A stretch of DNA of 36,648 bases from a virus. A program made the translations under genes and the position numbers. Positions within the stretch are counted from its first letter, which is position 1; each line of letters begins with the position of its first letter. Shown here one piece after another: positions 1-9,813 of this stretch. Below the pieces are notes generated by a model, which saw nothing but the letters and a program-made list of their open reading frames with translations, was not told where the DNA came from and made no database searches. Where the stretch lies: positions 1 to 36,648 of IMG/VR virus record IMGVR_UViG_3300024255_000073. One strand, written 5' to 3'.

Positions 1-3000
1 ATGAATCTTTTGCTTTCACTTGTGACCAAGATGGAGATTCAACTACACATTCTTACCCAAGAAGTGGTTCTGACCCATACGCTGAACAATCGATATTAAT
101 CACATCAGTTGGTACAACATCACATACAGTAACTAACGCACCTTATAATGCATCAACTGGTGATGTAACTATTACAATAACTAATCATGGGTTCTCTAAT
201 GGGGATTACATAAAATTAGATGATAACTCTCTAACTTATACTTGTGTATTGGATGGTGATACTGTTGAAAAATCATATCCAAGACCTGGTTATGATTATC
301 CTTCTGGAAGATGGTTGGAGTTATCAAACGTAACAACTGATACATTTGATATTAATATAGGTTCTTCATCTTACACAAACACGCATACATTTATATCAGC
401 AACTTCTGATGGATTAAAGAGACAAGATGGTACATTTACAATCAATGTAGGAGATGGTGGAAGTGCAAGTGGTTCAATACACACATTTGTATCAGCATCA
501 AACAATGCTATAAAACACGAACCACAAACGGTTCACACATTCGTATCAGCATCAAATGGAGCAGTAAAACATTTACCACAATCAGTTCATACTTTTGTTA
601 GAACAGATGAAAATTCAGTAAATATTTTACCTATATTAGATGACAATATTTCGGATTTAATTAAAGTAACTTCTACAAATCAAGTTACCTCATCTATATC
701 AGCAACTAATACTGAAGTTGAATTAGTTAGTTCATCTTATGCAACAATCATTGATGTTCTAAAAAATGGTACAAGTGTATTACCAACCGAAATTCTTAAC
801 ACATCAGCAAGTATTAAAGTAACTGATACAAACATTTATCAAAATGTTTCAATGAGTGTTAGTAATACTGAAATTGAAAAAGTAAGTTCTTCATTTGCAA
901 TTGTATTAGATATAGTTGAAAACGGAACTGGTAGTATTCCTACAATTGTTGAAAATGTAAACGAAAATATTAAAGTTGGAAATGTAGGTCAATATATTTC
1001 ATCATCTTATAGTGGTTCACTTGAAGATGTTGATTTTGTATCTTCTTCATTTGCAATAGTAACAAGTATTATTACTAATGGATTAAATTCTGCACCAACT
1101 CTTGTTGATTATACAACAAGATTGACAACTGAAAATGCAATTGCATCATATGAAATTATAAAAGAAAATATTGATTTTATTCAAGAAGAAACAATTACAT
1201 ATCTAAGTTCATCTTGGTCTACCGCATCTTATGATGAAGAAAAGTGTAGAAGAGATGTTGGATTTATTGTAAGTGGTGCGGCAGAGGATTTAATATACAA
1301 TGCAAACTCTGCATCGGTTGTTAATGGTAGATTCTATTTTGAAAACCCATCACTTGCAGAAACATCACAAATAAATCAAACTTTAGATGGTATCAATTAT
1401 GCAAGTAGATTGGCACAAAAACTTATTCAGAACATTGAATTTGTAACTGCATCACAAGAAAGATTAGATACACAAACTTTATTAACTGAAAACACAGAGT
1501 TTATTCAGAATGAAACAATTTCTTATTTAAGTTCTTCGTGGTCTACATTTGATTATGTTGAAATTACTTGTAAGAGAGATGTTGGTCACATTATAGATGC
1601 TGTAAAAACTGATGTAGTTTATGGTGGTAATGAACGAAGTGTAAATGCTGGTGAGTTCTACTATCTATATCCATCATCTGCAACTGGTTCTCAATTACAA
1701 CAAACACTCGATGGTATTGATTATGCAAGAAGATTAGCAGATAAAGTAATACAACAAACTACTTTTGTAACTGCATCAAATGAGGTATCTACATCTCATC
1801 AATTATTAAGAGATAACAAACAATTTATTCAAGATGAAACTATTGAGTATATCTCTGCAAGTTGGTCTGAATTTGATTATGTAGAATCCACTTGTAAAAG
1901 AGATGTGGGATACATCATAGATGCTGTTGCTACTGATGTTCTTTATGGTGGTAATGAAAGAACCATAGAGGCAGCAGACTACTATTTCAGATACCCATCT
2001 GATGCTACTGGTTCTCAACTTTCTCAAACAGTTGACGCAATTAATTACGCAAGAAGATTGTCTGAAAATATTGTAGTAAATACACAATTTGCATCTGCAC
2101 CATTTAGTAGAACAAATGCATATGATTTAATTTTCCAAAATAGAAACTTAATTCAAACTGAAGTTGTAGAATACATTTCTTCATCTTGGGCAGACTTTGA
2201 ATATGATGATGTTAAATGTGCAAGAGATGTTGGATATATTTTAGATGCAGTTACTACTGACTTACTTTATGGAGGAAACGAAAGAAGTAGAGTAGCAGGT
2301 GAGTTCTACTACCTATATCCTTCAGATGCTACTGGTTCACAACTATCTCAAACAGTTGATGGTGTTAAGTGGGCAAAATCAATGTCTGATAACATTTTAC
2401 AAAATAAATTATTTGTAACATCATCAGAACAAAAATTAAGTGTAGCAAGTTTAATAACTGAAAATAAACAACTAATACAAGATGAGACAATTTCTTATCT
2501 ATCATCTTCTTGGAGTACATTTGATTACAATGAATCTAAATGTAAAAGAGATGTTGGATATATTTTAGACGCAGTTGTAACTGATTTTGTATATGGTGGA
2601 AATGAAAGAGCAGTAAATGCTGGTGAATTCTATTATTTATATCCATCTGACGCTACTGGTTCTCAACTATCACAAACATCAGACGGTATATCGTTTGCGT
2701 CAAGACTTGTAAATAAATTAATTACTAACACAACTCTAGTAACTGCTTCTTTAGAAAGACAAGCAACATATGACTTATTATTTGAAAATAAATCATTTAT
2801 CCAAGATGAAGTTATTTCTTATATTTCATCTTCTTGGAGTGGATTTGAGTATATAGAGTCTAAATGTAGAAGAGATACTGGATATATTATTGATGCAGTT
2901 GCAACCGATACACTTTATGGTGGTAATGAAAGAAGTGTAACTGCTGGTGAGTTCTATTACTTATTCCCAAGTGAAGCAACTGGTTCTCAATTACAACAAA

Positions 3001-6000
3001 CTGTTGATGGAGTCAGACACGCAGCTGGGGTTGCAGAAAAACTTATTCAGAATACTATATTTACTACTACTTCTTTAGACAAAAAACAATCATATGATTT
3101 AATATTAAATAACAAAGATATTATTCAAGATAATGTTATAGACTTTATAGACCAAACATATCCATATTTTACTTATAATAGAGTTAAATGTAGAAGAGAC
3201 ACTGGGTATATTATAGATGCAGTCATAACTGACCTTTTATATGGTGGTAATCAAAGAAGTGTTGTTGCTGGTATTTACTATTATTTATACCCATCTGAAG
3301 CAACTACTGTTCAATTAGAAGAAACTATACAAGCAATAAGATATGCAGATTCTGTTAGTAAAAAACTAGTACAAAGTGAACTATTGACTATTCCTTCTAT
3401 AATAAAAAATAGTGAAAATAATATTAGATTTACTGATACTACACAATACACTAATTCAATAGCAATAAGTGGAAGTTCAGTATCAGAAATTAGTTCTTCA
3501 TTTGAGTCAGTTATTGGAATTATAACTGATGGTGTAAAATCATTCACTCCAGAAGACGCAACTTATAATCCAGCTAATGGTGATTTTGTAATGACTATTC
3601 CAAATCACACATTAACTAAATTAAATGGTTTATACCTAAGACCAGATTCATTCGTATTCACTTGTGATATGGATGGAAATAGGACTGAACATATATTACC
3701 ATCGGTTGGTCAACCTGCATATAACAATAGATTACCAATAAAATCAACAACAACAAATACTATAACTGTAAACGTTGGTAAATCAGGTCCTAATATAGAA
3801 TTTAATCCAACTAACGCAACTTATGACCCATCAAATGGTGAGTTTGTAGTTACAGTTGGAACTCATAGTTTAAGTGTTGGAGAGGGTGTTGTTATGTCAC
3901 CAGAATCATTCGCATTTACTTGTGATATGGACAATGACCAGTCAACTAAATCTTATCCAAGAGAAGGAATCGACCCATTCGCAGTACGTTCAATTCCAAT
4001 CACATCGGTAACCGATACTACATTAACATTTAATGTTGGTGCATCTGGTCCGAACAAATACTTTACACCAACCGATGCTAATTATAACGCATCAACTGGT
4101 GATATGATTGTAACTGTTGGACAACATGGATTGGGTGTTGGTAGAAGTGTGGTATTAGAAGATGAATCATTCGCATTTACTTGTGACCAAGATAATGATG
4201 CTACAACTCATTCTTACCCAAGACCAGGTTCAGACCCATATGCAGGAAAATCAATTGTAATTACTTCAGTTGGTACAACTTCTCATAGTGTAACTAATGC
4301 ACCATATGATTCGGCAACTGGTGATGTTACTATAACAATCGCATCTCATGGGTTCTCAAATGGAGATTACATCAAATTAGATGATAACTCTCTAACTTAT
4401 ACTTGTGTATTAGATGGTAATACAACTACCAAATCTTACCCAAGACCTAATTACGATTATCCAAGTGGAAGATGGTTAGAAATTTCTAATGTAACTACAA
4501 ATACATTCGATATTAATATAGGTTCTTCACCATATGTAGGTTCACATACATTTGTATCAGCAACTACCAATGGATTAGAAAGACAAACTGGAACATTTAC
4601 TATAAATGTAGGTGATGGTGGAACTGCAAGTGGTTCAATTCATACATTTGTATCTGCATCTAACAATGCAGTAAAACATGAACCTCAATCAGTTCACACT
4701 TTCGTATCAGCTTCGAATGGTGCATTAAAACACCTACCTCAATCTAATCATACGTTTAAGAGAGTAGTAAATAATTCAGTTAGTACTTTACCATTTGAAG
4801 TAAAAAATATAGACTCAAAAACTAAAGTAAACAATATAGACCAATTTACTTTATCAACAAGTGGTACTTCTACTGAGGTTGGAATTATATCATCAAGTGT
4901 TGATTTAATAAATGATGTTATTAGATTCGGAACTGACAAAATTCCATTTACAATAGCAAAACATTTCCAAACATCAGAACTCGATAATCCACAAAATTTA
5001 ACTACTAGTTCTTATGTAACAGCAAGTGGTACATATAATGTTACTGATGAGTTAGAAATTGTAAGTTCTTCTGTTAAAATTATAAATGATATCATAGAAA
5101 ATGGTACTGGTTCACTACCTATTCAAATTTCAAATACATCTAACAATATAAAGGTTGGAAATGTAGAACAATTTATTGGAATATATGGTGGTTCATTAAC
5201 TGAAATTGATTTAGTTAAAGAAAGAGGAAGTATTATAGAAAATGTAGTCCAAAATGGTACAGGTTCTTTACCAAGTTTAGTTAAAACAAATAGTGATATT
5301 AATAATTTAATTAAATACACTAATACTAGTCAAACAATTGGAAGTAGTGGTGATAGAGTTCAAGAAAAAATAATTTCTTCATCATTTGGACTTATTGTTG
5401 ATATACTAAATAATGGAACAAGTTCATTACCAAATCTTGTTGAATATACTGAAACAATTGATGCTCCAAAAAGTGTCAATGCATATAATTTATTAAAAAA
5501 TAATATTTCATTTATTCAAGATGAAACAATAGCATTCCTTTCTTCATCTTGGGGTGAATTTGATTATAATGAAACAAAATGTAGAAGAGACCTTGGTTTT
5601 ATTATCAGTGGAGCAGCCGAAGATTTAATTTGGAACGCAAATTCTGCGTCACTTGTTAATGGAGTATATTACTATGAATATCCATCTCAAGCAACTGGTT
5701 CTCAATTACAACAAACACTTGATGGTATTATCTACGCAGGTAATATGGCACAAAATATTGTTAGAGGTAGAACTTATGTAACTGCTTCACAAAATGTTTC
5801 TGCGTCATTTGAATTATTGAGTAACAATAGAGATTTCATTAAAGAGGAAACAATCGCATTTGTATCCTCATCTTGGAGTGATTTCTATTACTCAGAATCA
5901 AAATGTAGAAGAGACACTGGACATATTGTTGATGCTATTGCAACTGACCTTCTTTATGGTGGAAATCAGAGAAGTATTATTGCGGCAGAATATTACTACA

Positions 6001-8909
6001 AATACCCATCAGCAGCAATCGTTGGTGGTATACCAAGTGAAAACCAACAAAAAGACCCAACTGTAACTGCAATAAATTATATTAAAGGTTTAGTTGGTGA
6101 AATTGTAAGTGGTTCTACTTTTGTAACATCAAGTAATGAAGTTGAATACACTTATGATTCAATTAGAGAAAATAGAGAATTTATTCAAAATGAAACAGTT
6201 TCATTTATAAATGCTAAATATCCTAACTTAGTCTACAACGAACAAAGTTGTAGTAGAGATACTGGATTCATTGTAGACGCAATCGCAACTGATTTAAGAT
6301 GGGGTGGTAATCAAAGAAGTATTACTGCTGGTGAATTCTATTATAGATTCCCATCTAAAGCAATTAGTTATCAACTAGATTCAACAGTTGATGGTATTGT
6401 TTACATAAAAGATTTAATAGAAAAAATAGCAAATAAAGAAACACTAGAAATACCACAAAGAACACTTAATACAAATTCTAATATTAAGTTCTTTACACAC
6501 AATCAGTTTACTGGTTCGTTAAGTGGTAGTTTAGAAAATATAGCATTTGTTTCATCTTCAATTGATTTAGTCACTACGATAATCGCAAATGGAACGGGTT
6601 CATATGAAACTGCAAGTTTATATGGAGTACGTTCTACTGACCCGTCTACTCTCGCTGCTTACGAGATTATCAAGGAAAATATTGACTTTATCAAAGATGA
6701 AACAATTGCTTACTTATCATCTTCTTGGAGTACATCATCGTACAATGAGGAGAAATGTAAACGAGATGTTGGATTTATTATTAGTGGAGCAGCAGAAGAC
6801 TTAGTTTATAATAGTTATTCTGCATCAATTGTAAATGGTAAATTCTATTACGAATTCCCATCAGAAGCAAATGGTACAGGTTCACAAATAAATCAAACAT
6901 TAGATGGAATATTCTACGCAAGTAGAATTACACAAAACTTAATTCAGAACACGGAGTTCGTTACGGCATCTTTAGAAGTATCATCTTCTTATAACTTAAT
7001 AAGAGAAAATAGAGAATTTATTCAAAGTGAATCTATTTCTTACTTATCATCTTCTTGGAGTTCGTTTGATTATAACGAAGAAAAATGTAAGAGAGATATA
7101 ACTCATATAATTGATGCAGTTTCAACTGATGTTCTTTATGGTGGAAATGAGAGAAGTATTAATGCAGGAAACTTCTACTACAAGTATCCATCATCTGCAA
7201 CAAACGCACAAGTTGACCCAACAACAACAGGTATTGAGTATGCTGGTGACTTGATGGAAAACTTAGTTCAAAATAATATATTTGTAACTGCTTCTTCTGA
7301 AAGAATAGCAGGTAATAAAACATTATTAGAAAATAGAGAATTTATTCAAAATGAGGTTATAGCATATATTTCTTCATCTTGGAGTAATTTTGACTATAAT
7401 GAAGCAAGTTGTAGTAGAGATACTGGATACATTCTAGATGCTGTTGCTACTGATTTCTTATATGGTGGTAACGAAAGAAGTAGGACTGGAGGAGAATACT
7501 ACTATTTATACCCATCAGAGGCAACTACAACTCAAGTAAACCAAACAACTGATGGTATTAAATACGCAAGTGGTATATCACAAAAGTTAGTTCAAAATAT
7601 TGAATTTGTAACTGCTTCTAACGAGGTATCGGCATCTTGGAATTTATTAAGAGATAATAAAGAGTTTATTCAAAACGAAGTTATTGCTTTTGTATCATCT
7701 TCTTGGAGTGGTGTTTACTACGATGAAGACAAGTGTAAAAGAGATGTTGGTCATTTAATTGATGCTACTGCTACTGATTTATTCTATGGTGGTAATGAAA
7801 GAAGTGTAACCGCAGGTAGTTACTATTGGAGATATCCATCAAGAGCAACTAATAGTGGAGTTCCTTCTGAAGAAAATCAACTAGACCCAACAATTGATGG
7901 AGTTAGATATGCAAAAGGATTATCACAAAAGGTAATTCAAAATGTTGAGTTTACAACACCTTCAAATGCAACACTTGTTGGTGCTGAATTATTGATTGGT
8001 AATAAAAATCTAATTCAAACAGAAGTTATTACATTCTTATCTTCATCATGGAGTGAGTTTGAATATAATCAATCAAAATGTTTTAGAGATGTTGGATATA
8101 TAATTGACGCAGTTAGAACTGACATGGTTTATGGTGGTAATGAGAGAAGTTTACAAGCAGGTAGATTCTACTATTACATACCTTCAGTCGCAATAACTGA
8201 ACAAAAACCTCAAACAATTGATGGTATTGACTTTGCAAAAGGTCTTTCTGAAAATGTGATTCTTAAAAATCAATTAACAAGACCACCATTCAATACAAGA
8301 GTATCAGTTGACTTATTAAAGTCAAGTAAAAAAATATTACAAGGTAAGGCAATTTCGTATACAAATGGAGCATTCCCTAACTTTGTTTATAATGAAGAAA
8401 AATGTTATAGAGATACTGGTTTCATCTTAGATGCTATCGCAACCGATTTATTCTATGGTGGAAATGAAAGAAGTATCGAAGCAGCAAAATCATACTACAA
8501 TGGTGTGTATGGTGATGCTTCCGCAGTAGTAAACGAGCAAAAATATGAAACTGCGGATGCTAATAGATTTTTGAGAACTCAATTCCAGAGAATTGTTAGG
8601 AACTCTCCATTAGAAAACTTTGGTTCCTTGATAATTACTACTGGACATGATTTCTCATACTCAGGTGCTGGTGTAACTTATAAAGCATTACCTCCTAACC
8701 AAGGTGGTGCAGGTATACCAGACCCAGACAAAGAAATAACCGAAATCGGTGGAGGTAGAGTATTCTTTACTTCGGGTAATGAACTTGGTGACTTTAGAAT
8801 TGGTGCTGGTCTTGTAATTAATCAAGCAACAGGTACTTTACAAGGTCGAACATTCTCTCGTTCATTGTTCTCGTTAGTAACACCATTCTCACTTGCACTA
8901 CAAGACTAA
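1..8909 (+). CDS. Giant modular virion structural protein, 5'-truncated by the window
   Basis: The reading frame is open from base 3 to a TAA at 8907-8909, so at least 2,968 residues are visible and the true start lies upstream. The ATG at 249 is internal: the codons before it encode the same beta module that recurs at 4164 onward. Three module types alternate. The first is a beta-rich unit with FTCD, SYPR and HTFVSA motifs (3-630 and 3544-4790). The second is a unit of about 50 residues ending in VSSSF...I..NGT.SLP (about 630-1120, 4790-5460 and others). The third is a unit of about 95 residues with KC.RDVGYIIDAV.TD..YGGNERS, present 16 times. From memory, CxRD/YGGN-like units occur in large structural proteins of marine T4-like phages, so a baseplate or fibre role is likely. 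No enzymatic motif is visible. The next gene starts 12 nt downstream behind an A-rich leader. Confidence 0.85.
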   Translation, partial: ESFAFTCDQDGDSTTHSYPRSGSDPYAEQSILITSVGTTSHTVTNAPYNASTGDVTITITNHGFSNGDYIKLDDNSLTYTCVLDGDTVEKSYPRPGYDYPSGRWLELSNVTTDTFDINIGSSSYTNTHTFISATSDGLKRQDGTFTINVGDGGSASGSIHTFVSASNNAIKHEPQTVHTFVSASNGAVKHLPQSVHTFVRTDENSVNILPILDDNISDLIKVTSTNQVTSSISATNTEVELVSSSYATIIDVLKNGTSVLPTEILNTSASIKVTDTNIYQNVSMSVSNTEIEKVSSSFAIVLDIVENGTGSIPTIVENVNENIKVGNVGQYISSSYSGSLEDVDFVSSSFAIVTSIITNGLNSAPTLVDYTTRLTTENAIASYEIIKENIDFIQEETITYLSSSWSTASYDEEKCRRDVGFIVSGAAEDLIYNANSASVVNGRFYFENPSLAETSQINQTLDGINYASRLAQKLIQNIEFVTASQERLDTQTLLTENTEFIQNETISYLSSSWSTFDYVEITCKRDVGHIIDAVKTDVVYGGNERSVNAGEFYYLYPSSATGSQLQQTLDGIDYARRLADKVIQQTTFVTASNEVSTSHQLLRDNKQFIQDETIEYISASWSEFDYVESTCKRDVGYIIDAVATDVLYGGNERTIEAADYYFRYPSDATGSQLSQTVDAINYARRLSENIVVNTQFASAPFSRTNAYDLIFQNRNLIQTEVVEYISSSWADFEYDDVKCARDVGYILDAVTTDLLYGGNERSRVAGEFYYLYPSDATGSQLSQTVDGVKWAKSMSDNILQNKLFVTSSEQKLSVASLITENKQLIQDETISYLSSSWSTFDYNESKCKRDVGYILDAVVTDFVYGGNERAVNAGEFYYLYPSDATGSQLSQTSDGISFASRLVNKLITNTTLVTASLERQATYDLLFENKSFIQDEVISYISSSWSGFEYIESKCRRDTGYIIDAVATDTLYGGNERSVTAGEFYYLFPSEATGSQLQQTVDGVRHAAGVAEKLIQNTIFTTTSLDKKQSYDLILNNKDIIQDNVIDFIDQTYPYFTYNRVKCRRDTGYIIDAVITDLLYGGNQRSVVAGIYYYLYPSEATTVQLEETIQAIRYADSVSKKLVQSELLTIPSIIKNSENNIRFTDTTQYTNSIAISGSSVSEISSSFESVIGIITDGVKSFTPEDATYNPANGDFVMTIPNHTLTKLNGLYLRPDSFVFTCDMDGNRTEHILPSVGQPAYNNRLPIKSTTTNTITVNVGKSGPNIEFNPTNATYDPSNGEFVVTVGTHSLSVGEGVVMSPESFAFTCDMDNDQSTKSYPREGIDPFAVRSIPITSVTDTTLTFNVGASGPNKYFTPTDANYNASTGDMIVTVGQHGLGVGRSVVLEDESFAFTCDQDNDATTHSYPRPGSDPYAGKSIVITSVGTTSHSVTNAPYDSATGDVTITIASHGFSNGDYIKLDDNSLTYTCVLDGNTTTKSYPRPNYDYPSGRWLEISNVTTNTFDINIGSSPYVGSHTFVSATTNGLERQTGTFTINVGDGGTASGSIHTFVSASNNAVKHEPQSVHTFVSASNGALKHLPQSNHTFKRVVNNSVSTLPFEVKNIDSKTKVNNIDQFTLSTSGTSTEVGIISSSVDLINDVIRFGTDKIPFTIAKHFQTSELDNPQNLTTSSYVTASGTYNVTDELEIVSSSVKIINDIIENGTGSLPIQISNTSNNIKVGNVEQFIGIYGGSLTEIDLVKERGSIIENVVQNGTGSLPSLVKTNSDINNLIKYTNTSQTIGSSGDRVQEKIISSSFGLIVDILNNGTSSLPNLVEYTETIDAPKSVNAYNLLKNNISFIQDETIAFLSSSWGEFDYNETKCRRDLGFIISGAAEDLIWNANSASLVNGVYYYEYPSQATGSQLQQTLDGIIYAGNMAQNIVRGRTYVTASQNVSASFELLSNNRDFIKEETIAFVSSSWSDFYYSESKCRRDTGHIVDAIATDLLYGGNQRSIIAAEYYYKYPSAAIVGGIPSENQQKDPTVTAINYIKGLVGEIVSGSTFVTSSNEVEYTYDSIRENREFIQNETVSFINAKYPNLVYNEQSCSRDTGFIVDAIATDLRWGGNQRSITAGEFYYRFPSKAISYQLDSTVDGIVYIKDLIEKIANKETLEIPQRTLNTNSNIKFFTHNQFTGSLSGSLENIAFVSSSIDLVTTIIANGTGSYETASLYGVRSTDPSTLAAYEIIKENIDFIKDETIAYLSSSWSTSSYNEEKCKRDVGFIISGAAEDLVYNSYSASIVNGKFYYEFPSEANGTGSQINQTLDGIFYASRITQNLIQNTEFVTASLEVSSSYNLIRENREFIQSESISYLSSSWSSFDYNEEKCKRDITHIIDAVSTDVLYGGNERSINAGNFYYKYPSSATNAQVDPTTTGIEYAGDLMENLVQNNIFVTASSERIAGNKTLLENREFIQNEVIAYISSSWSNFDYNEASCSRDTGYILDAVATDFLYGGNERSRTGGEYYYLYPSEATTTQVNQTTDGIKYASGISQKLVQNIEFVTASNEVSASWNLLRDNKEFIQNEVIAFVSSSWSGVYYDEDKCKRDVGHLIDATATDLFYGGNERSVTAGSYYWRYPSRATNSGVPSEENQLDPTIDGVRYAKGLSQKVIQNVEFTTPSNATLVGAELLIGNKNLIQTEVITFLSSSWSEFEYNQSKCFRDVGYIIDAVRTDMVYGGNERSLQAGRFYYYIPSVAITEQKPQTIDGIDFAKGLSENVILKNQLTRPPFNTRVSVDLLKSSKKILQGKAISYTNGAFPNFVYNEEKCYRDTGFILDAIATDLFYGGNERSIEAAKSYYNGVYGDASAVVNEQKYETADANRFLRTQFQRIVRNSPLENFGSLIITTGHDFSYSGAGVTYKALPPNQGGAGIPDPDKEITEIGGGRVFFTSGNELGDFRIGAGLVINQATGTLQGRTFSRSLFSLVTPFSLALQD
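3..630 (+). repeat. Beta-rich module, copy 1 of a ~200-residue internal duplication
   Basis: The translation contains ESFAFTCDQD, HSYPR, NHGFSNGDYIKLDDNS, YPSGRWLE, INVGDGG and HTFVSASN in order. The same order and nearly the same residues recur at 4164-4790. The conservation is clear at protein level, with many synonymous differences in the DNA, so the duplication is not recent. Confidence 0.8.
1137..3390 (+). repeat. CxRD/YGGN helical units, series 1 (7 copies)
   Basis: Seven tandem units of about 95 residues each follow the order ENK.FIQDE.ISY.SSSW, then KC.RDVGYI.DAV.TD..YGGNERS, AGEFYY.YPS.A, and Q..DGI.YA..L..K.I.N. The first unit (around 1165-1440) differs: it reads GFIVSGAAEDL and NANSASVVNG in place of DAV.TD..YGGNERS. 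Each unit has a single conserved cysteine in the KC.RD motif. Confidence 0.85.
3544..4790 (+). repeat. Series of beta-rich FTCD/SYPR modules including copy 2 of the duplication
   Basis: Three successive units of about 84 residues share the pattern A.Y....G....TV..H.L..G, then SF.FTCD.D, SYPR.G.DP and NVG.SGPN. The third continues at 4164-4790 into the long stretch that duplicates the start of the window, including the three HTF motifs. These resemble Ig-like or beta-sandwich repeats of phage fibres; the fold is inferred. Confidence 0.75.
5470..6440 (+). repeat. CxRD/YGGN helical units, series 2 (3 copies)
   Basis: Three units follow the same order of motifs as series 1. The first again has the variant GFIISGAAEDL with NANSASLVNG, while the second and third have DAIATDL with GGNQRS. 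The series ends with IPQRTLNTNSNIK, which leads into another short beta spacer. Confidence 0.85.
6650..8600 (+). repeat. CxRD/YGGN helical units, series 3 (6 copies)
   Basis: Six units. The first again carries the variant GFIISGAAEDL with NSYSASIVNG, and the remaining five carry the YGGNERS form. The last unit (about 8320-8560) is followed by a C-terminal tail that does not repeat elsewhere, ending with SLFSLVTPFSLALQD. Confidence 0.85.
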
Positions 8910-8921
8910 AAATAAAAAGAT

Positions 8922-9788
8922 ATGGCAGATGTATTTGTACCACTTAACGCATTCAAATCAGTAGTAACTTCATTAACTGGGGAGGAAGATATAGTATATA
9001 CTACTCCTTCAGGAGTTTCTACCATTTTACTTTCAGCACAAATTACTAATCAAAATGTAGCTGAAAATAATAACGTTACAATTAAATTAGATTCGAACAG
9101 AGAAATACCAGTACCACAAATTCAAAATATTGAAAATACTGGTAGTTTTATTAGTTCATCACAATTACTTGAGATAAACAGAACTTTCTTAAAAAAAGAA
9201 TCAGCGGCTTATGCAAACTTCTTAAATAATTTAGAAGATATTCCATTTGCATTTACTTCATCAAAATATGAGACATATGTAGATGAGACATTAACTGCAG
9301 TAAGATTTGATATTGAAAATGGTGGTACATTAAAAACTCAAAAAGAAGCATTATCATATTACGATAAAAATGGTGTTAGATTAGATACAGAATTGTTACA
9401 AGTAACAGCATCATATAACACGATAAATTATGTAAATACTTTATCAAAACAAATATTAAATAACGAATCGGTTACGGGTTCTATTGAAGTAGATAGATTA
9501 TATCAGACAACATTTACTCAGTCTTTTGATACAACACTAACCGCAGAATCTGGTTCTCCTGCTATTATAGAAGATTTGCTAGAAGTAATTGCAAATACAA
9601 ACTTCTTACCAGTGAGAGCACCACAAGAAAAAATAGAATTAGTTAAAGACTTTCCGATACGAAAGGGAGACTCATTTTCACCAATTACCGCAGGTAAGTT
9701 GGTTATGGAAGAGGAGTTCTCGTTGGTAGTTTCTGGGTCAACAGACTTAAAAGTTATACTTTCTATACTTGAAAGTGCAAATGAGTAA
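8922..9788 (+). CDS. Structural protein: small beta domain with an inserted CxRD-like helical unit
   Basis: This 288-aa protein starts 12 nt after the giant gene behind an A-rich leader. It has no signal peptide or membrane segment. Residues 24-58 (IVYTTPSGVSTILLSAQITN...) and 243-283 (FPIRKGDS...VMEEEFSLVV...VILSILE) resemble the two halves of the 110-aa protein at 22191-22523. Between them, residues about 80-180 read LLEINRTFLKKESAAYANFL and then ETLTAVRFDIENGG. This parallels the order of the CxRD/YGGN units of the preceding giant protein, but the cysteine and the RD and YGG.ERS residues are lost. The function is unknown. Its position and shared modules suggest a partner or attachment protein for the adjacent fibre-like proteins; that role is inference. 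Confidence 0.8.
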   Translation: MADVFVPLNAFKSVVTSLTGEEDIVYTTPSGVSTILLSAQITNQNVAENNNVTIKLDSNREIPVPQIQNIENTGSFISSSQLLEINRTFLKKESAAYANFLNNLEDIPFAFTSSKYETYVDETLTAVRFDIENGGTLKTQKEALSYYDKNGVRLDTELLQVTASYNTINYVNTLSKQILNNESVTGSIEVDRLYQTTFTQSFDTTLTAESGSPAIIEDLLEVIANTNFLPVRAPQEKIELVKDFPIRKGDSFSPITAGKLVMEEEFSLVVSGSTDLKVILSILESANE

Positions 9789-9796
9789 TATTTACT
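9787..9796 (+). promoter_or_regulatory. Weak copy of the TATATTTATA element
   Basis: AATATTTACT overlaps the stop codon of the 288-aa gene and lies 17 nt before the ATG at 9814. It matches 7 of 10 positions of the element seen upstream of six other genes. The spacing fits but the match is poor, so this is tentative. Confidence 0.3.
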
Positions 9797-9813
9797 ATTA
9801 TATACTAGGGTAG

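Noticed and set aside
249-251. ATG as start of the first giant gene
   Set aside because: The frame is open to base 3 and the upstream codons encode part of a module that recurs later, so the gene continues to the left of the window.
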